The notes: generated by a model not told the origin, from the sequence alone. A stretch of DNA of 64,000 bases from Nitrospinota bacterium (GCA_035528715.1 DATKYB010000051.1:1-64000), one strand, 5' to 3'. Shown: positions 49,477-59,531, numbered from the stretch's first letter. Program-made: numbers and translations.

Positions 49477-50226
49477 ATGTCTGGCCATTCAAAATGGGCA
49501 AGTATTAAGCATAAAAAAGCTGCTATGGATGCTAAAAAAGGAAAGATATTTACGAAATTGATTAAGGAGATTACTGCTGCTGCAAGAATAGGAGGAGGGC
49601 ATCCTGATGGAAATCCTCGTTTGAGGACAGCAATCCAGGCTGCAAAGGATGCAAATATGCCAAATGATAACATTAAAAAGGCGATACAAAAAGGAACAGG
49701 AGAATTGCCAGGAACTTATTATGAAGAGGTGAGTTATGAAGGATATGGAATAGGAGGGGTAGCTGTTCTGGTTAATGTGCTTACTGATAATAAAAATAGG
49801 ACTGTTTCAGAAATAAGATATATATTTTCTAAAAATGGAGGGAGTCTGGGTGAAACAGGTTGTGTATCATGGATGTTTTCGAAAAAAGGTCTGATAATGA
49901 TTGAAGAAGATAAGGTAAATGAAGATGAATTAATAGATATTGTTTTGAATGAGGGCGCAGAAGATGTAAAGAGATCAGAAGGCCAGTATGAAATAACCAT
50001 GACTCCAGAGAGCTTCGAGAATATTGAGAATTGCTTAAAACAAAATAATATTGAAATATCTTTTGCAGAAATTACTATGGTGCCTCAAAGTACGGTAAGA
50101 TTGGAGAGGAAAGAAGCCCAGCAAATGCTGAAATTGATGGAAGGCCTTGAAGATCACGATGATGTGCAACAAGTATATGCCAATTTTGATATACCAAAAG
50201 AGGTTATGGAGACAATAGAAGTATAG
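49477..50226 (+). CDS. yebC: YebC/PmpR family protein
   Basis: This 249-residue protein starts [28 protein letters not shown], the hallmark of the YebC/TACO1 family, with [38 protein letters not shown] following. It has three domains. Family members act as transcription regulators or as translation factors that relieve ribosome stalling at proline runs. It lies upstream of ruvC, ruvA and ruvB, its usual genomic neighbours. The ribosome site is AAGAGGTG. Confidence 0.96.
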   Translation: MSGHSKWASIKHKKAAMDAKKGKIFTKLIKEITAAARIGGGHPDGNPRLRTAIQAAKDANMPNDNIKKAIQKGTGELPGTYYEEVSYEGYGIGGVAVLVNVLTDNKNRTVSEIRYIFSKNGGSLGETGCVSWMFSKKGLIMIEEDKVNEDELIDIVLNEGAEDVKRSEGQYEITMTPESFENIENCLKQNNIEISFAEITMVPQSTVRLERKEAQQMLKLMEGLEDHDDVQQVYANFDIPKEVMETIEV

Positions 50227-50247
50227 TTTATTTGAAAAGGATTTTAA

Positions 50248-50739
50248 ATGCTTGTTCTAGGAGTCGATCCTGGGATGAAGACAGGATATGGTGTCGTAGA
50301 AGAGAAGGATAAAAAATTAAGAGCCCTTAAATGGGGTGTTATTTCTCCATCTTCTCATTTATCTTTTCCTAAACGTTTAAAGTCTATAAAAGATGAGTTA
50401 GAAGAAATAATATCAAGTTATAAGACTGATACTGTAGCTGTAGAGGATTTGTTTTATTCAAAGAATGTTAAAACAGCACTTAAATTAGGTCACATCCGTG
50501 GAGTAGCAATACTAGCAGCAGCATGTATGGATATCGATGTGGTAGAATATACTCCTCTGGAGATAAAGAAATCAATTGTTGGATATGGAAGGGCGGATAA
50601 GGAGCAGGTTAAGAGTATGATATTGAGATTATTAAATTTAAAAAATGATTCAGTTCTTGAAGATGCAGCTGATGCTCTAGCAATAGCAATATGTCATATT
50701 CATACCTCGACTTTTAATAGATATTTGAAGAATTCTTAA
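50248..50739 (+). CDS. ruvC: Holliday junction resolvase RuvC
   Basis: RuvC cuts Holliday junctions with the RuvAB motor. The 163-residue protein has the RNase H-like catalytic acids: VLGVDPGMKTGYGVV (Asp7), AVEDLFYSKN (Glu about 66), and DAADALAIAICH (Asp near 139-142), with KKSIVGYGRADKEQV between. It is the first gene of a compact ruvC-ruvA-ruvB set. Confidence 0.97.
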   Translation: MLVLGVDPGMKTGYGVVEEKDKKLRALKWGVISPSSHLSFPKRLKSIKDELEEIISSYKTDTVAVEDLFYSKNVKTALKLGHIRGVAILAAACMDIDVVEYTPLEIKKSIVGYGRADKEQVKSMILRLLNLKNDSVLEDAADALAIAICHIHTSTFNRYLKNS

Positions 50740-50778
50740 CTTTTTCTAATATTGTCTTTATCATATTTGAAATAATAA

Positions 50779-51381
50779 ATGATAGCTAAAATCTCAGGAG
50801 TATTGTCATACAAATCCATCGAGTATATTATTATCGATGTCAATGGTATCGGTTATAAGATTTTTGTTCCCTATTCAACTTACTATAATCTTCCAGACAA
50901 AAATTTACATCTAAGTCTCAATATATATACCCATGTTAAAGATGATGGAATATCTCTTTATGGTTTCCTTACTACTCAAGAGAAAAGTTTGTTCGAATCT
51001 CTTATAGGAATATCAAAAATAGGTCCAAAACTGGCTACAAATATTTTATCAGGATCATCTGTAGAAGAATTATATAGGGCTATATTAAGAAATGATATTG
51101 CACGGATAAGTTCTATACCAGGGGTTGGTCGAAAGACAGCGGAAAGAATTACTTTAGAGCTTAAAGATAGAATCTCTCATGATTTTGGTAAGAAAGAAGA
51201 CATAACACAAGAGGATAAAGATTTTGATCAAAAGCTTTTAGATTGTATTTCAGCACTTATTAATTTAGGTTATAATAAAAAAATAGCTCTGGAAGCTATA
51301 AAAAAAATCAGACAAAATTTACGAGAAGATGCAACATTTGAAGAAATTCTAAAAAGCTCTCTAAAATCCTTAGCGAGGTAG
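50779..51381 (+). CDS. ruvA: Holliday junction branch-migration subunit RuvA
   Basis: RuvA is the DNA-binding subunit. Its 200 residues include the N-terminal OB fold ([31 protein letters not shown]), two helix-hairpin-helix motifs ([18 protein letters not shown] and [19 protein letters not shown]), and a C-terminal domain ([25 protein letters not shown]) that contacts RuvB. It ends one base before ruvB. Confidence 0.97.
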   Translation: MIAKISGVLSYKSIEYIIIDVNGIGYKIFVPYSTYYNLPDKNLHLSLNIYTHVKDDGISLYGFLTTQEKSLFESLIGISKIGPKLATNILSGSSVEELYRAILRNDIARISSIPGVGRKTAERITLELKDRISHDFGKKEDITQEDKDFDQKLLDCISALINLGYNKKIALEAIKKIRQNLREDATFEEILKSSLKSLAR

Positions 51382-51382
51382 G

Positions 51383-52438
51383 ATGAAAAAATCAGATAAA
51401 AAATTAGATACAGAAAAGGATAGTTTGGTTATCAGTAAAGAAGATAGAAGCCTTGATCTAAGGCTTCGACCAAGAACGTTTGATGAATATATTGGTCAAG
51501 AGAAGATTAAGGAAAGTTTAAAAATTTTTATTCAGGCTGCTAGGGAAAGGTCTGAATCTTTGGACCATGTTCTTTTGTATGGTCCCCCTGGATTAGGAAA
51601 AACAACCTTAGCCCATATTATTTCTTTTGAGATGAAAGTGAATATAAGAAGTACATCTGGACCATTGATTGATAGAACAGGTGATTTAGCAGCAATACTG
51701 ACGAATTTGGCTGACCATGACATATTGTTTATTGATGAGATCCATAGATTACCTCATATTATCGAAGAAATGCTCTATTCTGCCATGGAAGATTTTAAGT
51801 TAGATATAATAATCGGACAGGGGCCAAGTGCGAAAACAGTAAAATTAGATTTACCAAGATTCACCCTTATTGGAGCCACAACAAGGGCTGGTCTTTTAAC
51901 ATCTCCCTTAAGAGATAGATTTGGGGTGATTCACAGGATAGAATATTATAACAAGGAGGAATTACTCTTAGTTGTTAAGAGGTCTGCAGATATACTTGGT
52001 ATTCAAATAGACCATGAAGGCGCAAGTGAAATAGCAAAACGCGCAAGAGGTACACCAAGGGTAGCAAATAGAATTTTAAAAAGGGTTAGAGATTTCGCAC
52101 AGGTTAAGGAAGACGGCAAGATTTCTAAAGAGGTAGCGAAGAGAGCATTGCAAATGTTAGAGGTAGATGAGTCAGGGTTGGACAAGATGGATAGAAAATT
52201 GTTATTGACCATAATAGAAAAATTTAATGGGGGTCCGGTTGGTATAGAGACTTTAGCAACAGCATTGAATGAAGAAAAGGATACTATTGAAGATATATAT
52301 GAACCCTTTCTCATTCAATGTGGGTATATGTGTAGGACACAGAGGGGAAGAGTAACTACTCCACTGGCCTATAAGCATCTTGGAATCTGTTCTCAAGAGG
52401 ATAATTCTATCAACAATTTACAGGAAAAATTGTTATAG
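51383..52438 (+). CDS. ruvB: Holliday junction branch-migration motor RuvB
   Basis: RuvB is the AAA+ motor. The 351-residue protein has [16 protein letters not shown] (about 29-44), Walker [15 protein letters not shown] (about 64-77), Walker [11 protein letters not shown], the sensor [19 protein letters not shown] and the C-terminal winged helix ([41 protein letters not shown]). It follows ruvA immediately. Confidence 0.98.
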   Translation: MKKSDKKLDTEKDSLVISKEDRSLDLRLRPRTFDEYIGQEKIKESLKIFIQAARERSESLDHVLLYGPPGLGKTTLAHIISFEMKVNIRSTSGPLIDRTGDLAAILTNLADHDILFIDEIHRLPHIIEEMLYSAMEDFKLDIIIGQGPSAKTVKLDLPRFTLIGATTRAGLLTSPLRDRFGVIHRIEYYNKEELLLVVKRSADILGIQIDHEGASEIAKRARGTPRVANRILKRVRDFAQVKEDGKISKEVAKRALQMLEVDESGLDKMDRKLLLTIIEKFNGGPVGIETLATALNEEKDTIEDIYEPFLIQCGYMCRTQRGRVTTPLAYKHLGICSQEDNSINNLQEKLL

Positions 52439-52453
52439 ATATAATCTTAAAAA

Positions 52454-52672
52454 GTGAGTTATTTCGGTAAAATATTAATTTTATTAGGTTTTCTTTTCAT
52501 CATCATTGGAATTATTTTAGCTTTTATTGGCAGAACTCCTTTTATTGGCAAACTTCCTGGTGATATATATCTCCAAAGAAAAAATTTTACTATTTATTTT
52601 CCTTTAACCACTTCAATCCTAATCAGTATTATTTTAACCCTCCTCTTTTCAATCTTTTTTAGAGGTAAATGA
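52454..52672 (+). CDS. DUF2905 small membrane protein
   Basis: This 72-residue membrane protein matches DUF2905: two hydrophobic helices (ILILLGFLFIIIGIILAFIG and FPLTTSILISIILTLLFSIFF) flank the conserved loop RTPFIGKLPGDIYLQRKNFTIYFP. The function is unknown. The GTG start is preceded by a weak purine run. It often lies between ruvB and queA in bacteria, as it does here. Confidence 0.9.
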   Translation: MSYFGKILILLGFLFIIIGIILAFIGRTPFIGKLPGDIYLQRKNFTIYFPLTTSILISIILTLLFSIFFRGK

Positions 52673-52706
52673 CTAATTTAGTTTTTTCGTTAAATTATCT
52701 TTATCA

Positions 52707-53759
52707 ATGAAAGTATCTGAATTCGATTATATTCTTCCTAAAAGCCGTATTGCCCAGTTCCCAATAAAAGAAAGGGAAAAATCACGGCTTATGGTATTAG
52801 ATAGGAGAAAAAAAGCTATTGAACATACATTATTTTTCAGAATTATAGATTATCTGAAAGAGACAGATATCATCGTTTTGAATAATACAAAGGTCATACC
52901 TGCCAGACTTCTTGGTAAAAAGGAAAATACAGGAGGGAGAATTGAAGTCTTATTGATTAATAAGAGATCAAAAGATATTTGGGAGGTTTTGATAAAACCC
53001 CTTGCGAGGGTTTCAGAGGGGACAAGAATCATATTTGGGAAGGGGGAATTAGTAGGAAAGATCATTGAAAAGAAACCTGATAGAGGTGTAATACTGTTTG
53101 AATATGATAAAGATTTCTATAAAACTCTATCTAAATATGGTTTTGTTCCTCTTCCCCCTTATATCAAGAGAAATTATGGTGAATCAGGCTATACTCCTTT
53201 TTATGCTTTAGACAAAAGAGCTTATCAGACAGTTTTCGCAAATCAAAAAGGATCAGTGGCAGCGCCTACAGCAGGTTTACACTTTACCAAAAGACTTCTT
53301 AACAATATAAGAGAGAGGGGAATTGAAATCATAACCATTACATTACATATCGGTTATGGGACATTTGAACCTATTAGAGTTATAAAGGTTGAGGATCATA
53401 GGATGGATAAAGAATTTTATAATATAGATGAGTTTGCAAAATCAAGGATTAATAGGGCTAGTAGAAATGGTAAAAGAGTAATTGCAGTTGGCACGACTAG
53501 TTTGAGGGTTTTGGAAACATCGGTTAATTCGGAGGGGGGGGTAATTAAACCATCAGGTTATACGGATCTCTTTATTTATCCAGGGTATAGGTTTAAACTC
53601 GTCAATGCCCTCCTGACGAATTTTCATCTACCTAGATCAACCCTTTTGATGCTCGTTTGTGCCTTTGGTGGAAAAGATTTTATATTACGGGCTTATAAAG
53701 AGGCAATAAAAAAAGAATACAGATTCTACAGCTATGGAGATGCTATGTTATTACTCTAA
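52707..53759 (+). CDS. queA: S-adenosylmethionine:tRNA ribosyltransferase-isomerase
   Basis: QueA transfers the ribosyl part of SAM to preQ1-tRNA during queuosine synthesis. The 350-residue protein has FDYILPKSRIAQFPIKEREKSRLMVLDR, PLPPYIKR, YQTVFANQKGSVAAPTAGLHFT (about 180-201) and GTTSLRVLE, all family hallmarks. A run of eight G bases (53534-53541) falls within the GGV codons after the GTTSLRVLETS motif. It ends 14 bases from the convergent HU gene. Confidence 0.96.
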   Translation: MKVSEFDYILPKSRIAQFPIKEREKSRLMVLDRRKKAIEHTLFFRIIDYLKETDIIVLNNTKVIPARLLGKKENTGGRIEVLLINKRSKDIWEVLIKPLARVSEGTRIIFGKGELVGKIIEKKPDRGVILFEYDKDFYKTLSKYGFVPLPPYIKRNYGESGYTPFYALDKRAYQTVFANQKGSVAAPTAGLHFTKRLLNNIRERGIEIITITLHIGYGTFEPIRVIKVEDHRMDKEFYNIDEFAKSRINRASRNGKRVIAVGTTSLRVLETSVNSEGGVIKPSGYTDLFIYPGYRFKLVNALLTNFHLPRSTLLMLVCAFGGKDFILRAYKEAIKKEYRFYSYGDAMLLL

Positions 53760-53773
53760 AATTAAAAGATTTT

Positions 53774-54055
53774 TTATGGATTGCTATTGACAGCTTCTTT
53801 AAAGTGTTTCCCGTATTTAAATCTTACTACCTTTCGTGCCGGAATTCCTGCCTCTTGACCTGTCTTTGGATTTCGTCCGACCCTTTCCCTTTTTTGTCTC
53901 ACCTGAAAGGAACCGAATCTTCTTAGGATAATAGGTTCTCCATTCTTTAAAGTCTTTTTCATTAAATCGAGAACCAATTCTACAGCCTCTTCAGCCTTAA
54001 CCTTTGATAATCTAGTCTGTTCCGCTACTTTGTTTATTACATCTATCTTTGTCAT
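53774..54055 (-). CDS. HU/IHF-family DNA-binding protein
   Basis: This 93-residue nucleoid protein starts MTKIDVINKVAEQTRLSKVKAEEAVELVLDLMKKTLKNGEPIILRRFGSF, with the DNA-arm region RERVGRNPKTGQEAGIPARKVVRFKYGK containing the conserved RNPKTG. The arm and opening resemble integration host factor alpha more than HU, but one subunit alone does not settle this. It acts in DNA bending and compaction. It has its own promoter with a hairpin-containing leader. Confidence 0.93.
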   Translation of the reverse strand: MTKIDVINKVAEQTRLSKVKAEEAVELVLDLMKKTLKNGEPIILRRFGSFQVRQKRERVGRNPKTGQEAGIPARKVVRFKYGKHFKEAVNSNP

Positions 54056-54092
54056 AGCAATCTCCCCTTTAATAATGAATAATAGATGTTTT

Positions 54093-54151
54093 TAAAAAAG
54101 ATTACTAATGATCTTTTTTTTAAGATAAGAAATAAATAACATATTTGTCAA
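54093..54151 (-). promoter_or_regulatory. Promoter and leader hairpin of the HU/IHF gene
   Basis: On the minus strand, TTGACA (54146-54151) and TATCTT (54122-54127) lie 18 bases apart. Between the start point and the gene is an AAAAAAGAT...ATCTTTTTT inverted repeat (about 54095-54120), which resembles a U-rich hairpin and could attenuate or stabilise the transcript. The rest of the gap (54152-54382) is AT-rich with no gene that I can support. Confidence 0.5.
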
Positions 54152-54382
54152 GTAAAATCAAATATTTTTTTAAATTTAATGATTTCTCTCAGTGGGTATT
54201 TTTAAGTGAAAAATTCTAAATTTTTTAAAATTTATGAAATTTTTCTCTATCATTAAAATAAAAAGCTAACAACTAAATTGAGAAGATAAAAATAAGAGAA
54301 GCAAAAGGGGAAATTTAAAAAAGTTTTTTAAAAGGAGACGCTAAGAGTAAGAAAACTTAATAGAGAGATGGATTCTATATTC

Positions 54383-56149
54383 TTAGGGTTCTGAAAGCTT
54401 CTTTATCGAGTTTTTCAAGCTATCCAGCGATTCTCTTTTTATACTATAAACAATATTCTTAGACTTAACTTTAGCAAGTGCAAAATGATCTTGAGAAATA
54501 TCTTTATAAAAAAACATTGTGTCTAGTTCTTTTCCTTTTTTCTGTAACAATGTGATCTTTAATTCAAAATTTCCCAGTTTAAGAAGAGAGGGGTCTTTAA
54601 TATGTTGAATGTCAAGAAATTTAATGTCGTTTAAACCCCATAATATTTCTTTTACATTGATCTCATTAATCTTTTTTCTTTTCCTATCAGAAATTTTAAG
54701 CTCCCATTTCCCTTTTTTCTTTTTCAAAGATATATTCTTTGTTTCTAAGTTAATAGAAATTTCTTCTAATTCCTCGTCTTTAAATACTATAAGCCTTCTG
54801 TCTCTAAGATGAAACAGTGATTTAAAAATTTTATCCACAATATTTGATTCAAGCATGAATACAGAGTCTTTATTTTTAAGCTTTGAGTATATTTCCTTTT
54901 TAGGGGTGTTTGAGCCAAACAATAGCACCCCTGGTTTCTTTTCCCCTTTTTGCCATAATTTCAGTTCTCTTAGCGGTTCATCTAATCCAAAAGGGCTTAG
55001 AGTTTTTGGATGATCATCTATAAAATCTTTTATCATGCTGTTTTCCAATGTCCACAAGATATTATTAATTTCTAATTCATCTGCTTTTGTTTCAATAGGT
55101 TGGATGATATTCCAGATATCATTCTCTTTTTTAAGGACAATAGGTTTTTCTTTATCTTGTTTAAATTCTACTTTTAAAACATCTTCTTTATTAAAGACCA
55201 GGATTGTCTTATCTCTCAAATCATTTGCTACTTTTGGGAGGTTTTTTATCAAGTCTTTTTCAATCAGAAATACAGTTGGCATATCCTCTCTTTTGGCAAA
55301 GAATTGTTTTTTAACATTATCTTCATTACCAATGAGAAGTGATCGAGTTTTTTCTTTATCTCCAAGCCAAAAAACTATTTTAGAATTAGGTTTGTCCAGT
55401 CCATAAGAAGAGAGAGTTTTTGGTTCATCAATAAATTCTTTGACCGCGGCATTTTTAAATTTTACTAATAGATTTTCTATCTTATTTTTATCTCCTTTTG
55501 TTTCTAAAGGTTTTTTGATATTCCAATTATCCACAGACTCTTTTTCAACAGTAAACTTTTTAGAATTTTTAGAGATAAAATCGATTTTATTTATCTCATT
55601 TATATCTATATCAACAAGGGACTTGTCTCTAAGATTATAACTTCCCTTATCAATGATTTTTTCAATGGAGATATCGGTAAGAAAAACCTCGGGATTGTCC
55701 GTAGTCTTTACGTAGATAAATTCATTGGTGGGGTTATTATTTCCAAATAAGATACCTTTAAGGGTTGGGTTATCTTTTAACTTTATAAGGATTTCTATTT
55801 TTGGATCTTTAAGACCGAAGAGAGATAGATCTGATGGATTTTCTTCTATTGTCCTCTCTTTCTCAGCATTCAGTAATGTTTCAATAATCGTATTGATTTC
55901 TTTTAAATCAGCCTTATATTGAACAGGGCTTTCTAATTCCCAGTCAGACCCTTTTTTTTTAAGAATAATCTTTTCTTTTGCTCTTTTTAAATTAATTTTT
56001 TCTATGTTTTCTGTAGAGAAGAGAAAAACCTTTCTCGCCTGTTCCTCTTTTATTTGTTTTTCTTTTTCTCCTTTGAATTCATAAAGATAAAAATAACTTC
56101 CTATTATTATTAATAAAAGGCCTAAGAGCAAAGTCTTTTTGAAACTCAT
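54383..56149 (-). CDS. DUF4340 membrane-anchored protein
   Basis: The start at 56149 (MSFKKTLLLGLLLIIIG) follows GGAGAAAG and lies one base after the stop of the previous gene; the open frame begins 13 codons earlier. The 588-residue protein has one N-terminal membrane anchor and a large part built from at least three DUF4340 units, each with a strand pattern like ILKKKGSDWELESPVQYKADLKEI and ending in SPFGL or SLFGL followed by a D..P motif. It is the last gene of a Gld-type ABC operon and probably works at the outer face of the inner membrane, but its role is not established. Confidence 0.88.
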   Translation of the reverse strand: MSFKKTLLLGLLLIIIGSYFYLYEFKGEKEKQIKEEQARKVFLFSTENIEKINLKRAKEKIILKKKGSDWELESPVQYKADLKEINTIIETLLNAEKERTIEENPSDLSLFGLKDPKIEILIKLKDNPTLKGILFGNNNPTNEFIYVKTTDNPEVFLTDISIEKIIDKGSYNLRDKSLVDIDINEINKIDFISKNSKKFTVEKESVDNWNIKKPLETKGDKNKIENLLVKFKNAAVKEFIDEPKTLSSYGLDKPNSKIVFWLGDKEKTRSLLIGNEDNVKKQFFAKREDMPTVFLIEKDLIKNLPKVANDLRDKTILVFNKEDVLKVEFKQDKEKPIVLKKENDIWNIIQPIETKADELEINNILWTLENSMIKDFIDDHPKTLSPFGLDEPLRELKLWQKGEKKPGVLLFGSNTPKKEIYSKLKNKDSVFMLESNIVDKIFKSLFHLRDRRLIVFKDEELEEISINLETKNISLKKKKGKWELKISDRKRKKINEINVKEILWGLNDIKFLDIQHIKDPSLLKLGNFELKITLLQKKGKELDTMFFYKDISQDHFALAKVKSKNIVYSIKRESLDSLKNSIKKLSEP

Positions 56150-56150
56150 T

Positions 56151-57551
56151 TCATTTCTTTCTCCTTTTTTGGAATACAACAGCTCCAATCAGAAGGACGG
56201 TCAAGGGGAGGAAAATTACCGAGGACCAAAATACTACTTTTCCTTGGAATCTGGTTAAAACAACGGGGCTTATATTCTTTCTTTTTTTTCTGATTGCTAT
56301 CAGTTCTCCCTCTTCAGCCAACCAGCCTATTGTATTAAGAAAAAGATCTCCATTCCCTGAGAGCCTAAAATAAGTATTGTTTGCAAAATTTGAGTCTCCA
56401 AAAACAACCAGGCTTGCCTTTCGAGTTTTTTTATCATCTTCCCCTTTCGATTTGTTTTCAATCGTTACCACCGCAGCAACAGGTATAGGCCCCTTACGAT
56501 CCTTTTTGTCATCAAAGGCAGGTTTTCCTTCTTCTATACTCTTTTTATCCGTTTCAGACCAGCTTCCATCACCTGTGGAGACCAGAATTTCTGCTGAGAT
56601 CCCTTCTTTTATTTCTTTATCTACTTCTACAGAACGAGATACAGGGAAAAAGGATGCTATGTTAAAATCCTTGGTGATAGGATGATATCTATAGTTTGAA
56701 ACAACAGGTGTCAGATAATCTGCCCCAAACAAACGACTCAGTACATCAACAATAATATCATCCCCTAATATAACACTGTATTTTTTTAAAAACTCTTTAA
56801 TACGAGAAGAGGTATAAGGATCTATCATGAATAAAACCCTTCCCCCTTTTTCTATGTAAGTCTCAATCTTCTCTATCTCTGGCTCGAAAAAGTCTTTTTT
56901 AGGACCGCTTATAACCAAAAGAGAAGCATCATGAGGCATCTCTTCTCTTAGAAGGAATAACTCTTTGACATAGTAGTTTTCATCCTCTAAAGCCATTTTT
57001 GCAGCACTATAACCATCTTTGCCAAAATCTAATATTTCATTTTCTCCGTGCCCTTTGACAAAATGGATCGTCTTTTTTTTATCGCTTGTGGCCTTTAAAA
57101 TAGCATTGGTAATCTTTTCCTCATCTCCCATATAGACCTTTTCTTGTCTCCCGTTGCTTTCCACGACTATCGTTCCGTAAGAATCAATCTTATATTTATT
57201 GGCTTTAACAGGATTTCGATCAGGGTCAATGAATTCAAACTTGAATCGTTTAGAATGATACACAAACTGATCTAAAAGGTCCCTGATTGAATCTTTATCT
57301 CTCTGTCCCTCTTTATAAAAAGCGGTTGCTTTAACATCTTTTTGAAGAGACGAGAGGACTTGGCGGGATTGTTGAGACAGTGAGTATCTACTATCTTCTG
57401 TTAAATCAATTCTTTTATGATGTCTTACCGAGATAGCCTCGATAAAGATAATGATACCCAAAAAGATAAGTATCATCAATAACATATTCACACCGTATCT
57501 GGTAGAACGCTTTGTGAGAAAATTTGTCAGTAGGCCCTTTTTGGGATTCAT
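56151..57551 (-). CDS. GldG-type ABC transport-associated protein
   Basis: This 466-residue protein has a basic N-terminus, one span (GVNMLLMILIFLGIIIFIEAI), a large extracytoplasmic domain of the GldG/ABC-type unknown-transport family (LTEDSRYSLSQQSRQVLSSL, VKATAFYKEG, ILDFGKDGYSAAKMALEDENYYVKELFL) and a C-terminal span (SSVIFLPLTVLLIGAVVF). The start at 57551 has GGAGGGG before it; the upstream ATG at 57569 overlaps the permease gene. It follows the ABC permease and ATPase in one unit. In Bacteroidetes the relatives serve gliding; here the role is unknown. Confidence 0.88.
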   Translation of the reverse strand: MNPKKGLLTNFLTKRSTRYGVNMLLMILIFLGIIIFIEAISVRHHKRIDLTEDSRYSLSQQSRQVLSSLQKDVKATAFYKEGQRDKDSIRDLLDQFVYHSKRFKFEFIDPDRNPVKANKYKIDSYGTIVVESNGRQEKVYMGDEEKITNAILKATSDKKKTIHFVKGHGENEILDFGKDGYSAAKMALEDENYYVKELFLLREEMPHDASLLVISGPKKDFFEPEIEKIETYIEKGGRVLFMIDPYTSSRIKEFLKKYSVILGDDIIVDVLSRLFGADYLTPVVSNYRYHPITKDFNIASFFPVSRSVEVDKEIKEGISAEILVSTGDGSWSETDKKSIEEGKPAFDDKKDRKGPIPVAAVVTIENKSKGEDDKKTRKASLVVFGDSNFANNTYFRLSGNGDLFLNTIGWLAEEGELIAIRKKRKNISPVVLTRFQGKVVFWSSVIFLPLTVLLIGAVVFQKRRKK

Positions 57552-57556
57552 ATTTT

Positions 57557-58327
57557 TTAACCCCTCCATTTTTTAGATTCAAGAGATCTCGAGGTGAGGA
57601 AGAGAGAGAAGATAGTGAAATTGATATAGAAAATAATATCCTTGGTATCGATTATTCCTTTAGAAAAATTCGTAAAATGGTTCATAATAGATAAATGCTC
57701 TAAAATTTTTCCAAATGAACTGCCAACAAAACTGGATGCCCAGCCGATTAGGAAAAGGAAAAAAAGAGTACCGAAAGTGATCGTTGCAGCTATGATTTGG
57801 TTCTCAGTCAAGGAGGAGGCCAAGATTCCTAATGAAATAAAGGCAGTCCCCATAAGAAAAAGACCAAGGTAAATAGAGAGGATTGGGCCAATTTCAGGTT
57901 TTGCAAAGAGGATTAATAAAAGAGGATAAAGAGCGGTTGATAATAGCATAAAGAAGAAGAGTAAGAGACAAGCAAAGAATTTTCCCAGAATCGCTTCTAA
58001 ATCTTTAATAGGATAGGTTAATAGCAGTTCAATCGTGCCGCTCTTTTTCTCTTCGGAAAAGAGCTTCATAGTTAATAGGGGCATCATCAATAAGAGAATG
58101 ATGCTCATATTTCCATATAAGGGTTTTATCACTCCTTCATTGATATTCAATTTTCCTAGTATTGCTGGATTACCCATAGACCGAAGACTTATCAGGCTAA
58201 AGAATGCAAAACCGCTATAGAAAAGATAACCTGATATCAAAAGGAATATTGTGATTACGATATATGCAATAGGAGAAGAAAAATAAGAAGCTACTTCCTT
58301 CTTAAAAATAGGATAGATGTTTCTCAT
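57557..58327 (-). CDS. ABC transporter permease (GldF-like)
   Basis: This 256-residue inner-membrane permease has six spans and an ABC-2 pattern: YPIFKKEVASYFSSPIAYIVITIFLLISGYLFYSGF, the cytoplasmic motif LLTMKLFSEEKKSGTIELLLTYPIKDLEAILGKF, then helices ending in TLFFLFLIGWASSF. It overlaps the end of the ATPase gene by one base (58327), so expression is tightly coupled. Its partner is the ATPase upstream and the GldG-like protein downstream. Confidence 0.9.
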   Translation of the reverse strand: MRNIYPIFKKEVASYFSSPIAYIVITIFLLISGYLFYSGFAFFSLISLRSMGNPAILGKLNINEGVIKPLYGNMSIILLLMMPLLTMKLFSEEKKSGTIELLLTYPIKDLEAILGKFFACLLLFFFMLLSTALYPLLLILFAKPEIGPILSIYLGLFLMGTAFISLGILASSLTENQIIAATITFGTLFFLFLIGWASSFVGSSFGKILEHLSIMNHFTNFSKGIIDTKDIIFYINFTIFSLFLTSRSLESKKWRG

Positions 58328-59274
58328 TAATATTCTCCTTTTTCCTCGGTAACCAATTTAATGAATATATCTTCGAGACTCATGTCGATAGATTTCATTT
58401 CCAAAAGCCCAAAGTTATTCTGAACGATGATCTTAGAGAGGTCTTTTCTGATATCTAGGTTTTTATCCGATTCTATTAAGTAGCTACTAACATTTTCATG
58501 AGGATCTTCTTTTTTAGTGACGCTCAAAACCCCTTTAACATCTTTTAAACATTTGATGATATTATCAGGTTGACCTTCAATCGATAGCTCTAATTCCATG
58601 GATTTACGGAGTTTCTTATTTAAATTTTCTGGGGTGTCAATTGTTACGACCTTACCTTGATTAATAATGATTACTCTCTGGCAAGTCATGCTCACTTCTG
58701 GCAGGATATGAGTGCTTAAAATAATTGTCTTTTCACCTGCCATGTTTTTAATGAGGTTTCTGATCTCTATGATCTGTCTCGGGTCCAAACCAATGGTTGG
58801 TTCGTCTAAAATGAGTACTTCCGGATCATTTAATAGTGCCTGAGCCAAACCAACCCTTTGGCGATATCCCTTAGATAACTTTCCTATAATTACACGAGAG
58901 AATTCTCCAATACCACAATGGTCTATTACTCTTGAGATACTTTTTTTCCTGTTTCTGAGAGGAACACCTTTTACCTGAGCGACAAAGTTAAGATAACTCG
59001 ATACAGACATATCAGTATACAATGGTACATTTTCTGGGAGATAACCAATCCTTTTTCGGACATTAATAGATTCTTTGAAAACGTCAAAACCAGCAACTTT
59101 AGCTGAACCGCTGGTAGCAGGGAAAAAACAGGTTAGTATCCTCATTGTCGTTGTTTTGCCGGCTGCGTTTGGGCCTAAAAGTCCAAGGATTTCCCCTTTT
59201 TCTACTTTAAAGGATATATCTTGTATGGCTGGTTTAGCCCCATAAAATTTGGTTAAATTTTCTACTTCTATCAT
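58327..59274 (-). CDS. ABC transporter ATP-binding protein (GldA-like)
   Basis: This 315-residue ATPase has Walker A GLLGPNAAGKTTTMRI (about 33-48), signature LSKGYRQRVGLAQALL (about 137-152), Walker B VLILDEPTIGLDPRQI and a DUF4162-type C-terminal domain (LNKKLRKSMELELSIEGQ). It energises the permease next to it. It overlaps the end of the omega-like gene by four bases, so an unusual coupling between an RNA polymerase subunit and a transporter exists here. Confidence 0.92.
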   Translation of the reverse strand: MIEVENLTKFYGAKPAIQDISFKVEKGEILGLLGPNAAGKTTTMRILTCFFPATSGSAKVAGFDVFKESINVRKRIGYLPENVPLYTDMSVSSYLNFVAQVKGVPLRNRKKSISRVIDHCGIGEFSRVIIGKLSKGYRQRVGLAQALLNDPEVLILDEPTIGLDPRQIIEIRNLIKNMAGEKTIILSTHILPEVSMTCQRVIIINQGKVVTIDTPENLNKKLRKSMELELSIEGQPDNIIKCLKDVKGVLSVTKKEDPHENVSSYLIESDKNLDIRKDLSKIIVQNNFGLLEMKSIDMSLEDIFIKLVTEEKGEY

Positions 59275-59492
59275 TTTTTTTCTTCTTGATTTTTTGTTTT
59301 ATCTTTGAAACTGATTTCAAGTTTACCATCTATCAATTCTTCCAAAGCCCTATCTTCAAGGGAGATATCATCATTTTTAATGATATTATTATCTTTTTTT
59401 AATTGATGAATCCTTTTTACCACAACATTAATAAAAAGAAATCTATTAGGAATCTTTTTTATTGCATCAGATAATCTATCTTTTCTCATCAT
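59271..59492 (-). CDS. RNA polymerase omega subunit-like protein
   Basis: This 73-residue protein resembles RpoZ: RLSDAIKKIPNRFLFINVVVKRIHQLKK matches the conserved N-terminal segment (usually DCLEKIPNRFELVLLAAKRARQL), followed by SLEDRALEELIDGKLEISF. Omega helps assemble the core enzyme. The usual Ala-Ala-Lys-Arg is here VVVKR, a weaker match. The start follows AAGGAAGG. It overlaps the ABC ATPase by four bases. Confidence 0.8.
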   Translation of the reverse strand: MMRKDRLSDAIKKIPNRFLFINVVVKRIHQLKKDNNIIKNDDISLEDRALEELIDGKLEISFKDKTKNQEEKK

Positions 59493-59531
59493 ATTAAACC
59501 TTCCTTTTATATCTTTTAATTTCTTCAGCCA

